This document shows, one piece after another, positions 22,930 through 34,070 of a DNA stretch of 64,000 nucleotides. The notes under the pieces are model-generated. The model saw nothing but the letters and a program-made list of their open reading frames with translations. It was not told the DNA's origin and searched no databases. The position numbers were made by a program, and so were the translations under genes. Every line of letters starts with the position of its first letter. The first letter of the stretch is position 1. The DNA is taken from positions 75,001 to 139,000 of the forward strand of contig CALYLW010001081.1 in the NCBI GenBank assembly GCA_944989445.1. The letters run 5' to 3'. The stretch comes from Ampullaceana balthica. Its lineage: Eukaryota; Mollusca; Gastropoda; Lymnaeidae.

Positions 22930-23212
22930 ATCTTATCTTATCTATACAGACGCTCCTTCTAAGCAGAAGATAATTGCGTCCACAGACCATGACAGATGAT
23001 CTGTTGGCAGGTGATGCAGCGTTCACAGGCCACTGCTTTGTGGGTTCCAGGCTTTGGGGGTTCCGCGAATTACCCAGCCGCCTAAATAGTGTTAGGTACC
23101 CATTCAGAGCTGGGACAGGCCCCGGGAACAAATCCTTGCCTTCACATGGATTCGAACCCGTGACCATCAGTACGCCAGTCGATCGCGCTGCCACTCGACC
23201 ACCGCGTCCACC
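22930..23212 (-). mobile_element. tRNA-derived SINE, near full-length, tail with GATAA repeats
   Basis: This is the cleanest copy. Box A-like TGGTCGAGTGGC lies at about 23201-23190 and box B GGTTCGAATCC at about 23159-23149. The body ends in ggagcgtctgtatagataag plus tandem GATAA, the same terminus as the 59265 LINE. Confidence 0.85.
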
Positions 23213-23477
23213 GTTATTTTCAACCTAATACTATTAATATAACTTATAGATTAATATAACGCGTGACTTGAAGCTAAAACCGTTAGAATTTCGGATTTTC
23301 TTTACCGCTGGCAGACGCGCAGTAAGAGTTTTAGGTGTTCTTAAAATACTTGCACATTGGGACATATGCTCCCCCACCTTTTGTCTTGAGGTCAGTAATA
23401 TTGGCATCGTGTCATACTCAACATATATTCCTATGACATATACGCGATTGGACTGCTTTATTCTTCGTCTATTAATT

Positions 23478-23513
23478 CTATTATTATTATTATTATTATT
23501 AATTATTATACAG
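23478..23513 (+). repeat. (ATT)n microsatellite
   Basis: Short run of ATT/TAA units. Confidence 0.85.
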
Positions 23514-23919
23514 TTATGATGAGTCAATTAAAATCCTCTGCTATACAAGAGAAAACAAGTAGACTATGTTATTGTGATCGCATGGGATTCTTAAAAAAAT
23601 AAGATATTGACTATTATTTAACGATACAAAAAAAAGAATTTTGTTTTACCCTCGGGGAAAGGCGACAGCCCATCATCACTACATATTAACGTTTTCAACA
23701 TCTTGTTTCCCTTTCTTTCAGCTTGCTGCCCTCTTTGATAGTACATTGCGGCTGAGTTGTCTAACGTTGTATTTGTAAAGCTGTCATATAACTGTTTGTT
23801 CGCTGATGAGCGTTTCCTTGCAGGTACATTAGCTGTTTTGTTGTGTCTTCTTTAGGTTTCCTACTCATGTATTTGATGACAGCCGCTCTCACCAAGCTGA
23901 TTACAGTCTCTGTCCGGAT

Positions 23920-24078
23920 CAGAGGCGTAGCAACGACTTGACATCGGGGCAGTTGCCAAGGGCGCCGATGGCTAATCATTAAAATATTCAATTTATTCTG
24001 CATAATTTTCTTTCCCTATTTCTCAATGGCGCCAAAACTGAATTAGCCAAGGGCGCGGAAAACCCAGTTACGCCTCTG
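23920..24078. mobile_element. hAT MITE, 159 bp
   Basis: The termini are CAGAGGCGTAGCAACG and GTTACGCCTCTG. The flanks gtccggat (23912) and atccggat (24079) form an 8-bp target duplication with one mismatch. Confidence 0.82.
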
Positions 24079-24164
24079 ATCCGGATAAAACCATATCTTG
24101 ATTTTTGTTTTAAATTTGAAAGTCTAATTGTGTCCATTGGCTAATCTTAAGAGACACGTAAGCG

Positions 24165-24495
24165 ATACGTAATCGTAGTGGTTAATCTAGAGACACGTAA
24201 GCTTAAAGGTTAATCCAGAGACGCGTACGCCTAAAGGTTAATCCAGAGACGCATAAGCCTAAAGTTTAATCCAGAGACGCGTACGCCTAAAGGTTAATCC
24301 AGAGACGCGTACGCCTAAAGGTTAATCTAGAGACACGTACGCCTAAAGGTTAATCCAAGGACGCGTACGCCTAAAGGTTAATCCAGAGACGCGTAAGCCT
24401 AAAGGTTAATCCAGAGACGCGTAAGCCTAAAGGTTAATCCAGGGACGCGTACGCCTAAAGGTTAATCTAGAGACGCGTACGCCTAAAGACTTATC
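24165..24495 (+). repeat. 28-bp minisatellite, about 11 copies
   Basis: The unit is agagacgcgtacgcctaaag followed by gttaatcc, with g/a changes at a few places. Confidence 0.93.
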
Positions 24496-24499
24496 TAGA

Positions 24500-25190
24500 A
24501 CCGCTACAGACTTGTGTGAGGTCTAGTGAAATATTAACATTCATAAATGTTGCTACTGACCACACTTAGCCTTCGTGTACGCCATCATCTCGTGTAAGAT
24601 CAGAAGCCCGCTGGTGAAGATTCAAACACTGACAGATTCTGGTCATCCGAGGAGCCGGTGTCCAACAGATCTCCTGGTCTACGTTATATAGTGTTTACAT
24701 GGACACCTGCACAGGCCAGTCAATCGATCGCTTCTGTTTTATGGTAACTAGAAGTACATTCTGGTGGGCATTTAAAGCGTACACTGGGGCAGATTCATGA
24801 GTCTCAACAGTGGTTTGCTGATGTAAACACTCTCTGTAACAATTCAAAGTAATCAGTGTCTTTTCAGTGAGTTTCAGAGCAGTTCCCGTGTAATAGCGTT
24901 TAATAGCAAAGTGTTTAATAGCAAACTGTAGACTGACCTAACCTCATATGAGCTTAACGTTGGTGAACTTTAAATCAGAGGCGTGCCATTTGAAAGGGTT
25001 GAAAAAACTTGCAATCTAGGTAAAATAATGAATTTTTTGCATTTTATGAATTCCAATTAGCTCATTGAAAGGCTGCACAGATAATTTTTTAAAAATGACG
25101 TCTACTGATTTTCTTACTCTGCTGAATTCGTATATTATTTGACAGTGGCGTATCCAGCAGGTAAGAATTGAGGAAGCCTCACTGCAACCT
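24500..25190. other. Stretch with no recognised gene
   Basis: It has a few hAT-end-like pieces (cagaggcgtgcc near 24978 and ggcgtatccagcag near 25147) but no complete element. Confidence 0.4.
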
Positions 25191-25193
25191 TTC

Positions 25194-25275
25194 AAGCCAG
25201 GGGTGGGCCAACAGCGGCCCGGGGCGCATCATGCGGTACGCTACGCTATTCAGCGCGGCCAACGGAAACCTGATA
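25194..25275. mobile_element. Half of a hAT MITE
   Basis: It starts with CAGGGGTGGGCCAACAGCGG, like the end of the 30340 element. The other terminus is not seen; a tandem array begins shortly after. Confidence 0.45.
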
Positions 25276-25334
25276 AAACGTTCATACAGATCAAAACATT
25301 TTTTTAACTCGGTGTTTTCTCTTGAACTGAGACT

Positions 25335-26190
25335 GCCTTTAAAGAAGCTGCGTCCCTTTGACGCTTTACTCCCCTTTTGTTTAGCTGCGTCCCTTTGACG
25401 CTTTACTCCCGTTTTGTTTAGCTGCGTCCCATTGACGCTTTACTCCCCTTTTGTTTAGCTGCGTCCCCTTGACGCTTTACTCCCCTTTTGTTTAGCTGCG
25501 TCCCATTGACGCTTTACTCCCCTTTTGTTTAGCTGCGTCCCATTGACGCTTTACTCCCCTTTTGTTTAGCTGCGTCCCATTGACGCTTTACTCCCCTTTT
25601 GTTATGCTGCGTCCCATTGACGCTTTACTCCCCTTTTGTTTAGCTGCGTCCCATTGACGCTTTACTCCCCTTTTGTTTAGCTGCGTCCCATTGACGCTTT
25701 ACTCCCCTTTTGTTTAACTGCGTCCCATTGACGCTTTACTCCCCTTTTGTTTAGCTGCGTCCCATTGACGCTTTACTCCCCTTTTGTTTAGCTGCGTCCC
25801 ATTGACGCTTTACTCCCCTTTTGTTTAGCTGCGTCCCCTTGACGCTTTACTCCCCTTTTGTTTAGCTGCGTCCCATTGACGCTTTACTCCCCTTTTGTTT
25901 AGCTGCGTCCCATTGACGCTTTACTCCCCTTTTGTTTAGCTGCGTCCCATTGACGCTTTACTCCCCTTTTGTTATGCTGCGTCCCATTGACGCTTTACTC
26001 CCCTTTTGTTTAGCTGCGTCCCATTGACGCTTTACTCCCCTTTTGTTTAGCTGCGTCCCATTGACGCTTTACTCCCCTTTTGTTTAACTGCGTCCCATTG
26101 ACGCTTTACTCCCCTTTTGTTTAGCTGCGTCCCATTGACGCTTTACTCCCCTTTTGTTTAGCTGCGTCCTATTGACGCTTTACTCCCCAC
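25335..26190 (+). repeat. 37-bp minisatellite, about 23 copies, with 370-bp higher-order period
   Basis: The unit is tttagctgcgtcccattgac followed by gctttactccccttttg. Three rare variants (gcgtcccctt, gttatgctgc, tgtttaactg) each recur exactly 370 bp later. Confidence 0.95.
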
Positions 26191-26194
26191 TAAT

Positions 26195-27538
26195 GCGACC
26201 CCCGTCACCAGACTCCACCACAGTTTAAGCAACAGTTGCGTTTTTCCAGAAAGGGACAACCCACCACACACCACACTTTAACGAATAAATCGGTAGTTGA
26301 TGTCATCATCTCCCCCTCCCCAACTTTCTTACTAAGGAATAAAATATAACCAAGGGAGTACAGCCACCTGCGTATCCGTTTCTTTCGCCGCCGTGAACAA
26401 TATCGTATGTGCTTTTTATTTTCGCAAAATAAAAAAAATCTCATTTTCCTAGATTTTCTACGTCTTTAAGATTTTTTACATTACACATATTTTAAAACAT
26501 CAACAAAAAAAAACAAAAAACAACAACAAACAAATCAATTTAAATATTGTTCCCGTTTAATGCGTATTTGGGTTGTTATTAGGTGTAACACTTTTTGATA
26601 TTAGAAATATATATTCGAATCTGACCTGAGATCAATGGGAAATATGACAATGGTCATAAAATTACTAACTGCTTTGTAATGGAATGCTTAGAAAATGGTA
26701 AAATGAGGCTCCTAGATTATAAATAATACCATTTCCTCATCCGATTAAGATTATATTATTTTTTTAAAATTTGTAATAGTTTTATACAGGAAAAAAATCA
26801 GGGATATACCTTCAAAACTTGAGTATTCTAAATTCTGATATTCAGCCTTTTAATTCTCTTTAAATACTGATATTAATAAAAGGAATATTTTCGCCGCGTT
26901 CATGTAATAACCGAACAACCAGTGAACAATGTGAATGAATGACATCCCTATGCTTAGAAAACACGTACAAATACAACAGGTGATGCTCTTAATGGCTTGA
27001 CCGTTATGTGCGCTAACAGGACTTGGGCAGACCGCCTGACCCATCCCCAGATGTTTCATGGCGGCTGAGACCTGTCAGAAAAACCAACCACCGGCAATGA
27101 TTTTACTGCAGGGCAATGCAAAACATCACGAATCATTGTTTGGTGGCTGACAGCATTGGGGGAAAGTTGGAGCAGTGGATAATGGGCGGATGGCAGTCAC
27201 GAAATCGATCTTATGCCTTATGCCAGATAAGAATATTAATTTTGATATTTTAAAACAATTGGTTACAAATGCAAAAACTGAAATTTGCGAGTGTTTCAAA
27301 GATATAAGTAACACGATATCGTCGCATTTTACTTCATTTTGTTTAAAGTGAAAATTTAAAACAAAAAACGTTTTCTTTGGTTCAAATTCAACCATGGCCG
27401 CCCAGATTATGTTTGGGATTTTATTTTTATCATGTACATTATTAGGAACATCGCTTTACTTATATTGTCCAATTTTCCTAAGGGGAACACGATCTCGCCT
27501 TACTTATCGTGACTATGTTTTCCAAAGGAGTAAAAAGT
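26195..27538. other. Stretch with no recognised gene
   Basis: AT-rich; only short, unconvincing reading frames and poly-A/T runs. Confidence 0.4.
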
Positions 27539-27539
27539 C

Positions 27540-27672
27540 CATCGTGTTGCACTGATGGTCGTGTTTTCAATAGTCACCACGTGTTAACTGATGGTCATGT
27601 TTTCAATAGTCACCCCCCCCCCGTGTTAACTGATGGTCATGTTTTCAATAGTCACCCCCCCCCCGTGTTAAC
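27540..27672 (+). repeat. Three units of about 42 bp with poly-C
   Basis: The unit contains actgatggtcatgttttcaa and tagtcacccccc. Confidence 0.85.
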
Positions 27673-27769
27673 CTTTCATCTGCTCACAGCATATCTACTA
27701 TTGAATCGATACGCAAAAACCGTGTCCAGTGTGGCTAATGTCGCTATGATTTTCTTTGTCTTTGTACGA

Positions 27770-28097
27770 TTTCATCTCTATTTCATGATTATTTCATCTC
27801 TATTTCATGATTATTTCATCTCTATGTCATGATTATTTCATCTCTATTTCATGATTATTTCATCTCTATTTCATGATTATTTCATCTCTATTTCATTATT
27901 ATTTCATCTCTATGTCATGATTATTTCATCTCTATTTCATGATTATTTAATCTGTATTTCGTGATTATTTCATCTCTATTTCATGATTATTTCATCTCTA
28001 TTTCATGATTATTTCATCTCTATTTCATGATTATTTCATCTCTATTTCATGATTATTTCATCTCTATTTCATGATTATTTCATCTCTATTTCTTGAT
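27770..28097 (+). repeat. 22-bp minisatellite, about 15 copies
   Basis: The unit is atttcatctctatttcatga followed by tt. Confidence 0.94.
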
Positions 28098-28559
28098 CAT
28101 TTCTTCACTAACATGTTTGACGAAGGCGAGACACTCTGTTTACGACATTACGCTGTAGATTTCATTGCCAAACATTGGCACATATTTAGGGTATTGATGA
28201 CCAACTGATTCCTATGGAGTTTTTTACACCCTTGACACCAAATAGCATGCCTCCAGCATATGCTTTAACTGAAGTTCGGGGATGAAGTGAATCACCTACA
28301 AAATATTATGCCAATAAAAAGTATTTGAAAACTAACAATACTAATAATTCCCAGAATCAATGCAAGTATTATTAAGTGTAAACTCATTGCTGTCCATGCT
28401 GTCCAAATTTCTTGAACAGTTCACATTCTCCAAAAACTTTATTTCCTAATCAAGGTTTATTTTTAAATTTAAACCCACACAATTCTCACTCGGGTTAAAT
28501 GTTAGAAAAGTTATTGCACTAACCTACAGCACCCAGTCTTCAGTCAAGGTTAGTTGTAT

Positions 28560-28572
28560 ATATATATATTAA
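28560..28572 (+). repeat. Short (TA)n
   Basis: A run of TA repeats just before the LINE copy. Confidence 0.6.
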
Positions 28573-28937
28573 ACTTTCTAGAATAAGATCTTTTGAAGTA
28601 ATATCTGTCATCTTATCTATTACAGACACGCCTTGTACACGGAAGATTATTGCGTCCTACGCTTATCCATTGTTTACGTCTAGTCTTGAATTTTTATTAG
28701 AGTTTTAAAAATGTTGACAGTGTGTTGGCTTTCCTGATTAGATCAGGCAACCCATTCCACGTCCGAATTCCAGACGGGAAGAATGAGAATTTGAATTTTT
28801 TTGTTCTTGCTTTCCGAATAAGAAACGCGTTGTATCCAATCTGATAATTGTATTAGGTTATCTTTGTTTTCCAAGTAGGAAATTAATTGTTTTATGTATT
28901 ATTACTACTTCGCTATTAGCTCTTCTATCCTTTAAAG

Positions 28938-29122
28938 CAGTGCTTCTCAAAGTGGTGGTCCGCGGACCGGTGTCGGTCCCTGGGCCATCCGCCGCCAGTC
29001 CGCAGAAGCTATGAAAAAAAGGATAGAAAAAATTGTCAGTGCAGGGAAAATAGTGCACCGGTCCCTGGTGCAATGGAAAAATTCCTGCCGGTCCTCAATA
29101 CTAAAAGGTTGGAGAAGCACTG
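28938..29122. mobile_element. hAT MITE, 185 bp, inserted into a LINE copy
   Basis: The termini are CAGTGCTTCTC and GAGAAGCACTG. The flanks are ctttaaag and ctttaatg. The related LINE at 59600-59640 shows the uninterrupted version of the site. Confidence 0.88.
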
Positions 29123-29164
29123 CTTTAATGTATCCACGTTTAATGATTTAAACTAATGGAGTGA

Positions 29165-30330
29165 ATGCTAGTGAATCACGGACTCTTCGATCCAGGACGG
29201 TTCAACCCTGCCAGTTCGACCACAGGACGTTTCGACCCCAGGACGTTTCGACCCCGCGCTGTTCGACCACTGACGATTCGACCCCGGGCGATTTTACCCC
29301 GGACTGTTCGACCACAGGACGTTTCGACCCCGGTCGTTTTGACCCTTTCGACCCTTTCGTTTCTACACCTTGACATTTTTTCATGTATTCTTTTTTTAAT
29401 TTTTTTTAATTTTAAATTAATTTTTGGTATATTATCCATTTAAAGCAGAGTCTCCACTCCTATCCCAAATCAAACACACTTAAAAAGGACCTAATTTATT
29501 ATTTGGTTTTACAAATGTATATATTTAAGTCATTCAAAGATTTTCACTTCGATTACAAAAACAAAATAAAGTTGTTTTTTTTAAATTATTATTATTATTT
29601 TTTTATTTTTTATATAAAGGTGTCGACATGCTGAACGCAGGCGCTGAAACCATTACAGTAGTCATTACAAACCTGCGCCCTTTGCATTCACTTCTGTTTC
29701 TTGTGTTCCTTATCACGTGTATACCTCCCTAGCAGAAATACGGTCAATAAACTTCAATAGTTAATACCGTTGCCCTGCAGACAATAACATTCAAGCTGCT
29801 GAACCCGTGTGACCTGACTGAACGTTACGTCATTGTTTTTTACATTTTGTCCAAGGGTTTCGTAATCCCATGTTACGAAGGCTCGACTCAGTGACCACCA
29901 CAGCAAGCCGTGTGCTGGCGAGGGTAAATAGTGAGTGGTGGGAGAGAGAACGTATGTAGGCACCTTTAGAGAGGACTATCTGACCACATTGCCTTTTTAT
30001 TGTCCGATTACATCGGACGGGGTGGGGGTGGAGTTGGATATGTTTGGACGGACTCAGAGGAATGGCGCAATTATCACAATCATGAATTCGCGTTGAATGT
30101 TGACTGGTTGTCCGTGTATATACAAATAATGACTTCAAACTGTATTTAATTTTTAATGGAAAATAATTTTAAGCTAAATAATTTTTATACCAAAAATTTA
30201 TTTTTAAAATAATAAATTTTAAAAAGTATATTTTAAAAAAAAGATTATACGGTTTAGATACGAAGGGGTCGAAACGTCCGGGGTCGAACTGGCAGGGTCA
30301 AACCGTCCGGGGTGGAAGCGTCTGACCACC
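29165..30330. mobile_element. Candidate foldback element with TTCGACCCCGG repeat ends (long form)
   Basis: The left end (29188-29370) is a run of degenerate 15-17-bp units of the type gtttcgaccccggacg. The right end (30259-30330) carries the inverse type, ggggtcgaaacgtccgg. The AT-rich core has no recognised gene. Confidence 0.55.
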
Positions 30331-30339
30331 ATGCTGGTA

Positions 30340-30547
30340 CAGGGATGGGCAAACTTTTTAGTGCAAGTGCCACATTATTAAGAAAGAAAACATCAAGGGG
30401 CCGCACCTAGCCAAAATTTAGCCTCGATTCAAGTACAAGAATCAATCTTCAACATAAATTTATTGATTTTTTCGATATTAACGCAGGCTGCAATGAACTC
30501 CGTAGCGGGCCGCATGCGACCCGCGGCCCGTAGTTTGCCCACCCCTG
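30340..30547. mobile_element. hAT MITE, 208 bp
   Basis: The termini are CAGGGATGGGCAAAC and GTTTGCCCACCCCTG. The 8-bp flanks tgctggta and tgccagta differ at two positions. The interior has the ccgcatgcgacccgcggccc motif of common animal hAT MITEs. Confidence 0.82.
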
Positions 30548-30700
30548 TGCCAGTACATGTGTCACCAAAGTAAGTTAGCATGTCAGTTTCAAGATCTCTT
30601 TACAACTCAGTATTGTGTCTTTCAAAAATATGTCTTTATTTTGGCTATTGAATTATTTTCTCAATTTATTTTTCCGTTCACATTCTTACACAGCTGTATA

Positions 30701-30703
<3 letters not shown>

Positions 30704-30744
<41 letters not shown>

Positions 30745-30779
30745 ACACACACGCACACACACACATACACACACACATT
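30704..30779 (+). repeat. (CA)n microsatellite
   Basis: About 75 bp of CA repeats with a few changes. Confidence 0.95.
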
Positions 30780-31424
30780 CACTAGTTTATTGCTTATATT
30801 TTTAATTTTTCCTCTTAATAATCTCACCGATGTTATTATGTCTCGCACTACGCACCCGATGTGCAATTTTTAGTACACTTTTTCAATTGTGTTACTCTTT
30901 TTTTTTAAATTAAAAGCGACACTTCCTGAAACCCAAGCAATACACTCTTTGTATTGATTAATTTTCATCGGCGTGTAGGTCGATATTACGACAGTTGTAG
31001 AGAATGTGATTTTTGTCCGTTTCAACTTTGCCAGCTCGAAGAATTTCAGAGGGGAAAATATGACTGTCATTCAAAACTATATCATTATTGTAGGGCTATT
31101 GTGTTTAATGCCATTTAAACTTGGTGGTGAGTCTTTAAATCCAGCATGCGCATAAATAATAAATGATTATAATGAAACAATCTCTAAATAAGGCATAGAA
31201 AATATATGAGCTAAACGTAATGTAAACATTGTAAGGGGCCATCCATATATTACGTACGCACAAAAGTCGTATTTTTGTACCCCCCTCCCTTTTCCATCTG
31301 TTGCACTCCGTACTGTACATTTTCGGAAGCCCCTCCCCTATGCGTAAGTACAATTTAGCCCCCCCCCCGCCCCGTTTGAAAAATTAATTTTAAGCCATAG
31401 TCACAAGATATTGGTTTATTCTTT

Positions 31425-31737
31425 GGGGCCTTCTATAAATGACGCCACGTGTCTAAAGGGGAGGAGGTCACGCATTCGTGACGAGGGTGAGGGGGTGTGT
31501 TTAAGAAATGTGACGTCACATAAAAATGCGCAACTTTAAATAAAAGTTCCACTAAAATGTTTGATTGCTTGCAATTTATTTAATAACGTTTTCAATGGCT
31601 TCACACCTGTTTTTGGTATATTTTTGGGGTTTTTTTTTCAAAGCTTCGTGACTTCATATTGGAAAGGGGGGAGGGGTCTAAGTTTGCGTGACAAGAAATC
31701 GGCCAAAAATCGCGTGACGTCATTTATGGTCGGCCCC
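31425..31737. mobile_element. Harbinger-like MITE (GGGGCCGTCCATAAAT family)
   Basis: The terminal repeats are ggggccttctataaatgacg and cgtcatttatggtcggcccc, flanked by ttt on both sides. The interior has the gtgacgtcacat segment shared with the copies at 36004 and 41418. Confidence 0.68.
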
Positions 31738-32264
31738 TTTGTAGTTTTGTGTTTTTCAAGTTGAAATTGTTGAAGAAATACAATAGTAAATTTAAATTTC
31801 ATTATCTTGAAAACTGAAAAAAAAGAAGGAAAAAAAGAAGGAAAAAAATTTAAAAAATAAAACTGATAAAATAGAACAATATTTGCAGTGAATTCGCCGT
31901 CCCGTTATGTATATATATAACGGCTGATGCACCGGTGGGCGAAAGAGAAACTTCTACTATGTAATTTCAAGAAATGGAAATATAACTCAGACGGATATAT
32001 TTTATTAATGTGTGAATGTTATGAATCAAATGTTAATTATTTCCAAGTAATTAACAATTTAGAATTTGGTTTGCATTAAAGTATAAAACATTGTTGCATA
32101 TCAGTCTTGACTCAGTCGGTCTCGAATGCCGTTTGCCGCCTGAGCGGTTTACGTTATTAGGCTTAGTAGGATGCAATTTCAATTTGTTGTGCGTATGTAC
32201 ACATTCAGTCGAGCCCCCCCCCTCCCCCCGTAAGCATCCATACACAAAATGCCGTTAATCGAAA

Positions 32265-32330
32265 TCGACACTTCCTGAAAGGCAACCCATCCCACGCCCG
32301 AATTGAAGACGGGAAGAACGTACGTAATAT
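32265..32330 (-). mobile_element. Short LINE-derived fragment
   Basis: The stretch ggcaacccatcccacgcccg and gacgggaagaa matches the LINE near 59415-59450. It abuts the terminal repeat of another element. Confidence 0.5.
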
Positions 32331-32344
32331 ATGGATGCCCCTTA

Positions 32345-32981
32345 AGTCTCGTTCGATGGGAAGTCATGAGGTGCGTCAACATCGCGAGTTGTATGCTGAA
32401 ACTTTTAAATTCAAACATATTCTAGAAATAAGAAAGGATTAACTTGTGTGGAAAAGGAAGTTTTCACAAACTAACAATAATCAACTATCTACTGCAGATA
32501 GAAATAGACTTGAAACAGAAGTTTTTACGACCCAACAAGAACCAACTATCTACCGCAGATAGAATGAGACTTGATGCAGAAGTTTTAACAAACTAACGAT
32601 ATCCAACTATCATACTGCAAATAGAATGAGACTTGAAACCTTCTGCTCTCAAGCAGCCTTCGAGAATAAATGTTGCAACAAATGAGCATGAGTTCTAAAT
32701 TTAGAATTTTAAATTCACGCCAATTTTTTTAAATCTTAATTTTGTTTATTGAATGTTTACCCTGTTTCGAGATTTGAGTCTAGGGCCCGCTGATCAAATG
32801 AGTTTGACATTAAATGTTTACCAAAAGATAACAAAAAATACGCTTTTTATTAATTAAAAATTGATATTGATTATGTTTCAAGCGCCTACCAGTCGATTGC
32901 ATTCATAATCGAAGCTCACACCATTTGGGCAATCAATTATTTCAACTACCATAATAATAGCAATAATAATAATAACATTAC

Positions 32982-33050
<69 letters not shown>

Positions 33051-34065
33051 TCATTTTAATAATAGAAACAAGGTCAGTCAAGAAATCTGTTACCATTCCA
33101 CATCGATTTTTTTTTACATACAAAATGAAACGCACCAAAACATGTCTGAGTGTTTGTCAAATGAATCAAGTGCTTGCCTTCTAATTCAATGGAATTTGGT
33201 TAATTTCCAATTGAAAAGCATTTCCTGAGGTTTTAAATAAGAACATTTGTAATAATTTATCCAGTTCTTATTGGGTTTTGTTGGTATGCTAGTAGCACTC
33301 AATTTCTTTCTTCAAGTTGTTCGGTGAAAGCAAAACGTTTCAAAATTACATACATCTACAGAGGTGTTGTCGCTGTATTACATGTGCTATTGTCTAGTCA
33401 ACATTTCTTTCCCTAGCTCGTATAGACTCTCCATGTTTTTATAACCATAAATGCCTAACATATGTTTTATTTTTGGTACATTGATAGATCTATTTTTTGC
33501 AATTTTGTAAATACGTCTCTTTCCATTTTTTTAAAATTTTATTTTCATCAAATTAAACACTTTTAAGCAAATTATTGCCCTTTAAGATTATTGAATATTA
33601 ATTGAAATATGCATAATTAGTAAACCAATTAGAATGAAAGAAAAATAACCCTTTACTTAGAAGTACAAAAAATTTGTATCAATCTCTCATTTACTTGTAC
33701 TTACATGACAAAAAGTAAAAGTTAATTCAAAGTACTTTTTCACATATTTTTAAAGTGCATTTTTAAAATTCGATTTGAAGACAAAAATCGTGTGTGCTTA
33801 TTTTGCGGAAACACCCGTAAAAATTTAAAATCTTATTAAACTTTTAACTACCAGCAGATATATATAAAACATTGTCACTTTTTCTCTATCGTCTTCGGTC
33901 ATATCATCTTTAACTAGCAAATATCAATTATTTTTATTTTATTTTTTTACATGAGTTTTCTAGTAGCTAAACATCTATCTTTTAAGTTCAACTACGTCCA
34001 CCTCCTAGACATGTTCAATAGACCTATAGAAATCGTTTCATAATTTTATCATCTTCCCTTATGTC
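32345..34065. other. Stretch with no recognised gene
   Basis: AT-rich sequence holding the (AAT)n repeat. Around 32460-32640 a roughly 65-bp segment containing ccaactatc and atagaatgagacttga recurs about three times. Confidence 0.45.
32960..33048 (+). repeat. (AAT)n microsatellite
   Basis: About 85 bp of ATA/AAT units. Confidence 0.95.
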
Positions 34066-34070
34066 CAGCT

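Larger units (their letters stand above)
28595..30640 (-). mobile_element. Decayed LINE 3' copy split by three nested insertions
   Basis: LINE-like pieces at 28600-28937, 29123-29165 and about 30548-30640 line up in order with 59290-59830. They are separated by a hAT MITE (28938-29122), a TTCGACCCCGG element (about 29165-30330) and a second hAT MITE (30340-30547). About 120 bp of LINE sequence is missing around the middle insertion. Confidence 0.75.
31235..32341. mobile_element. Candidate 1.1-kb element with near-identical 24-bp inverted ends
   Basis: The left end ggggccatccatatattacg and the right end cgtaatatatggatgcccc match at 23 of 24 positions when inverted. A Harbinger-like MITE (31425-31737) lies nested inside. 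The ends resemble the GGGGCCGTCCATAAAT family. No transposase was recognised, and a chance pairing of two separate ends is possible. Confidence 0.45.
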
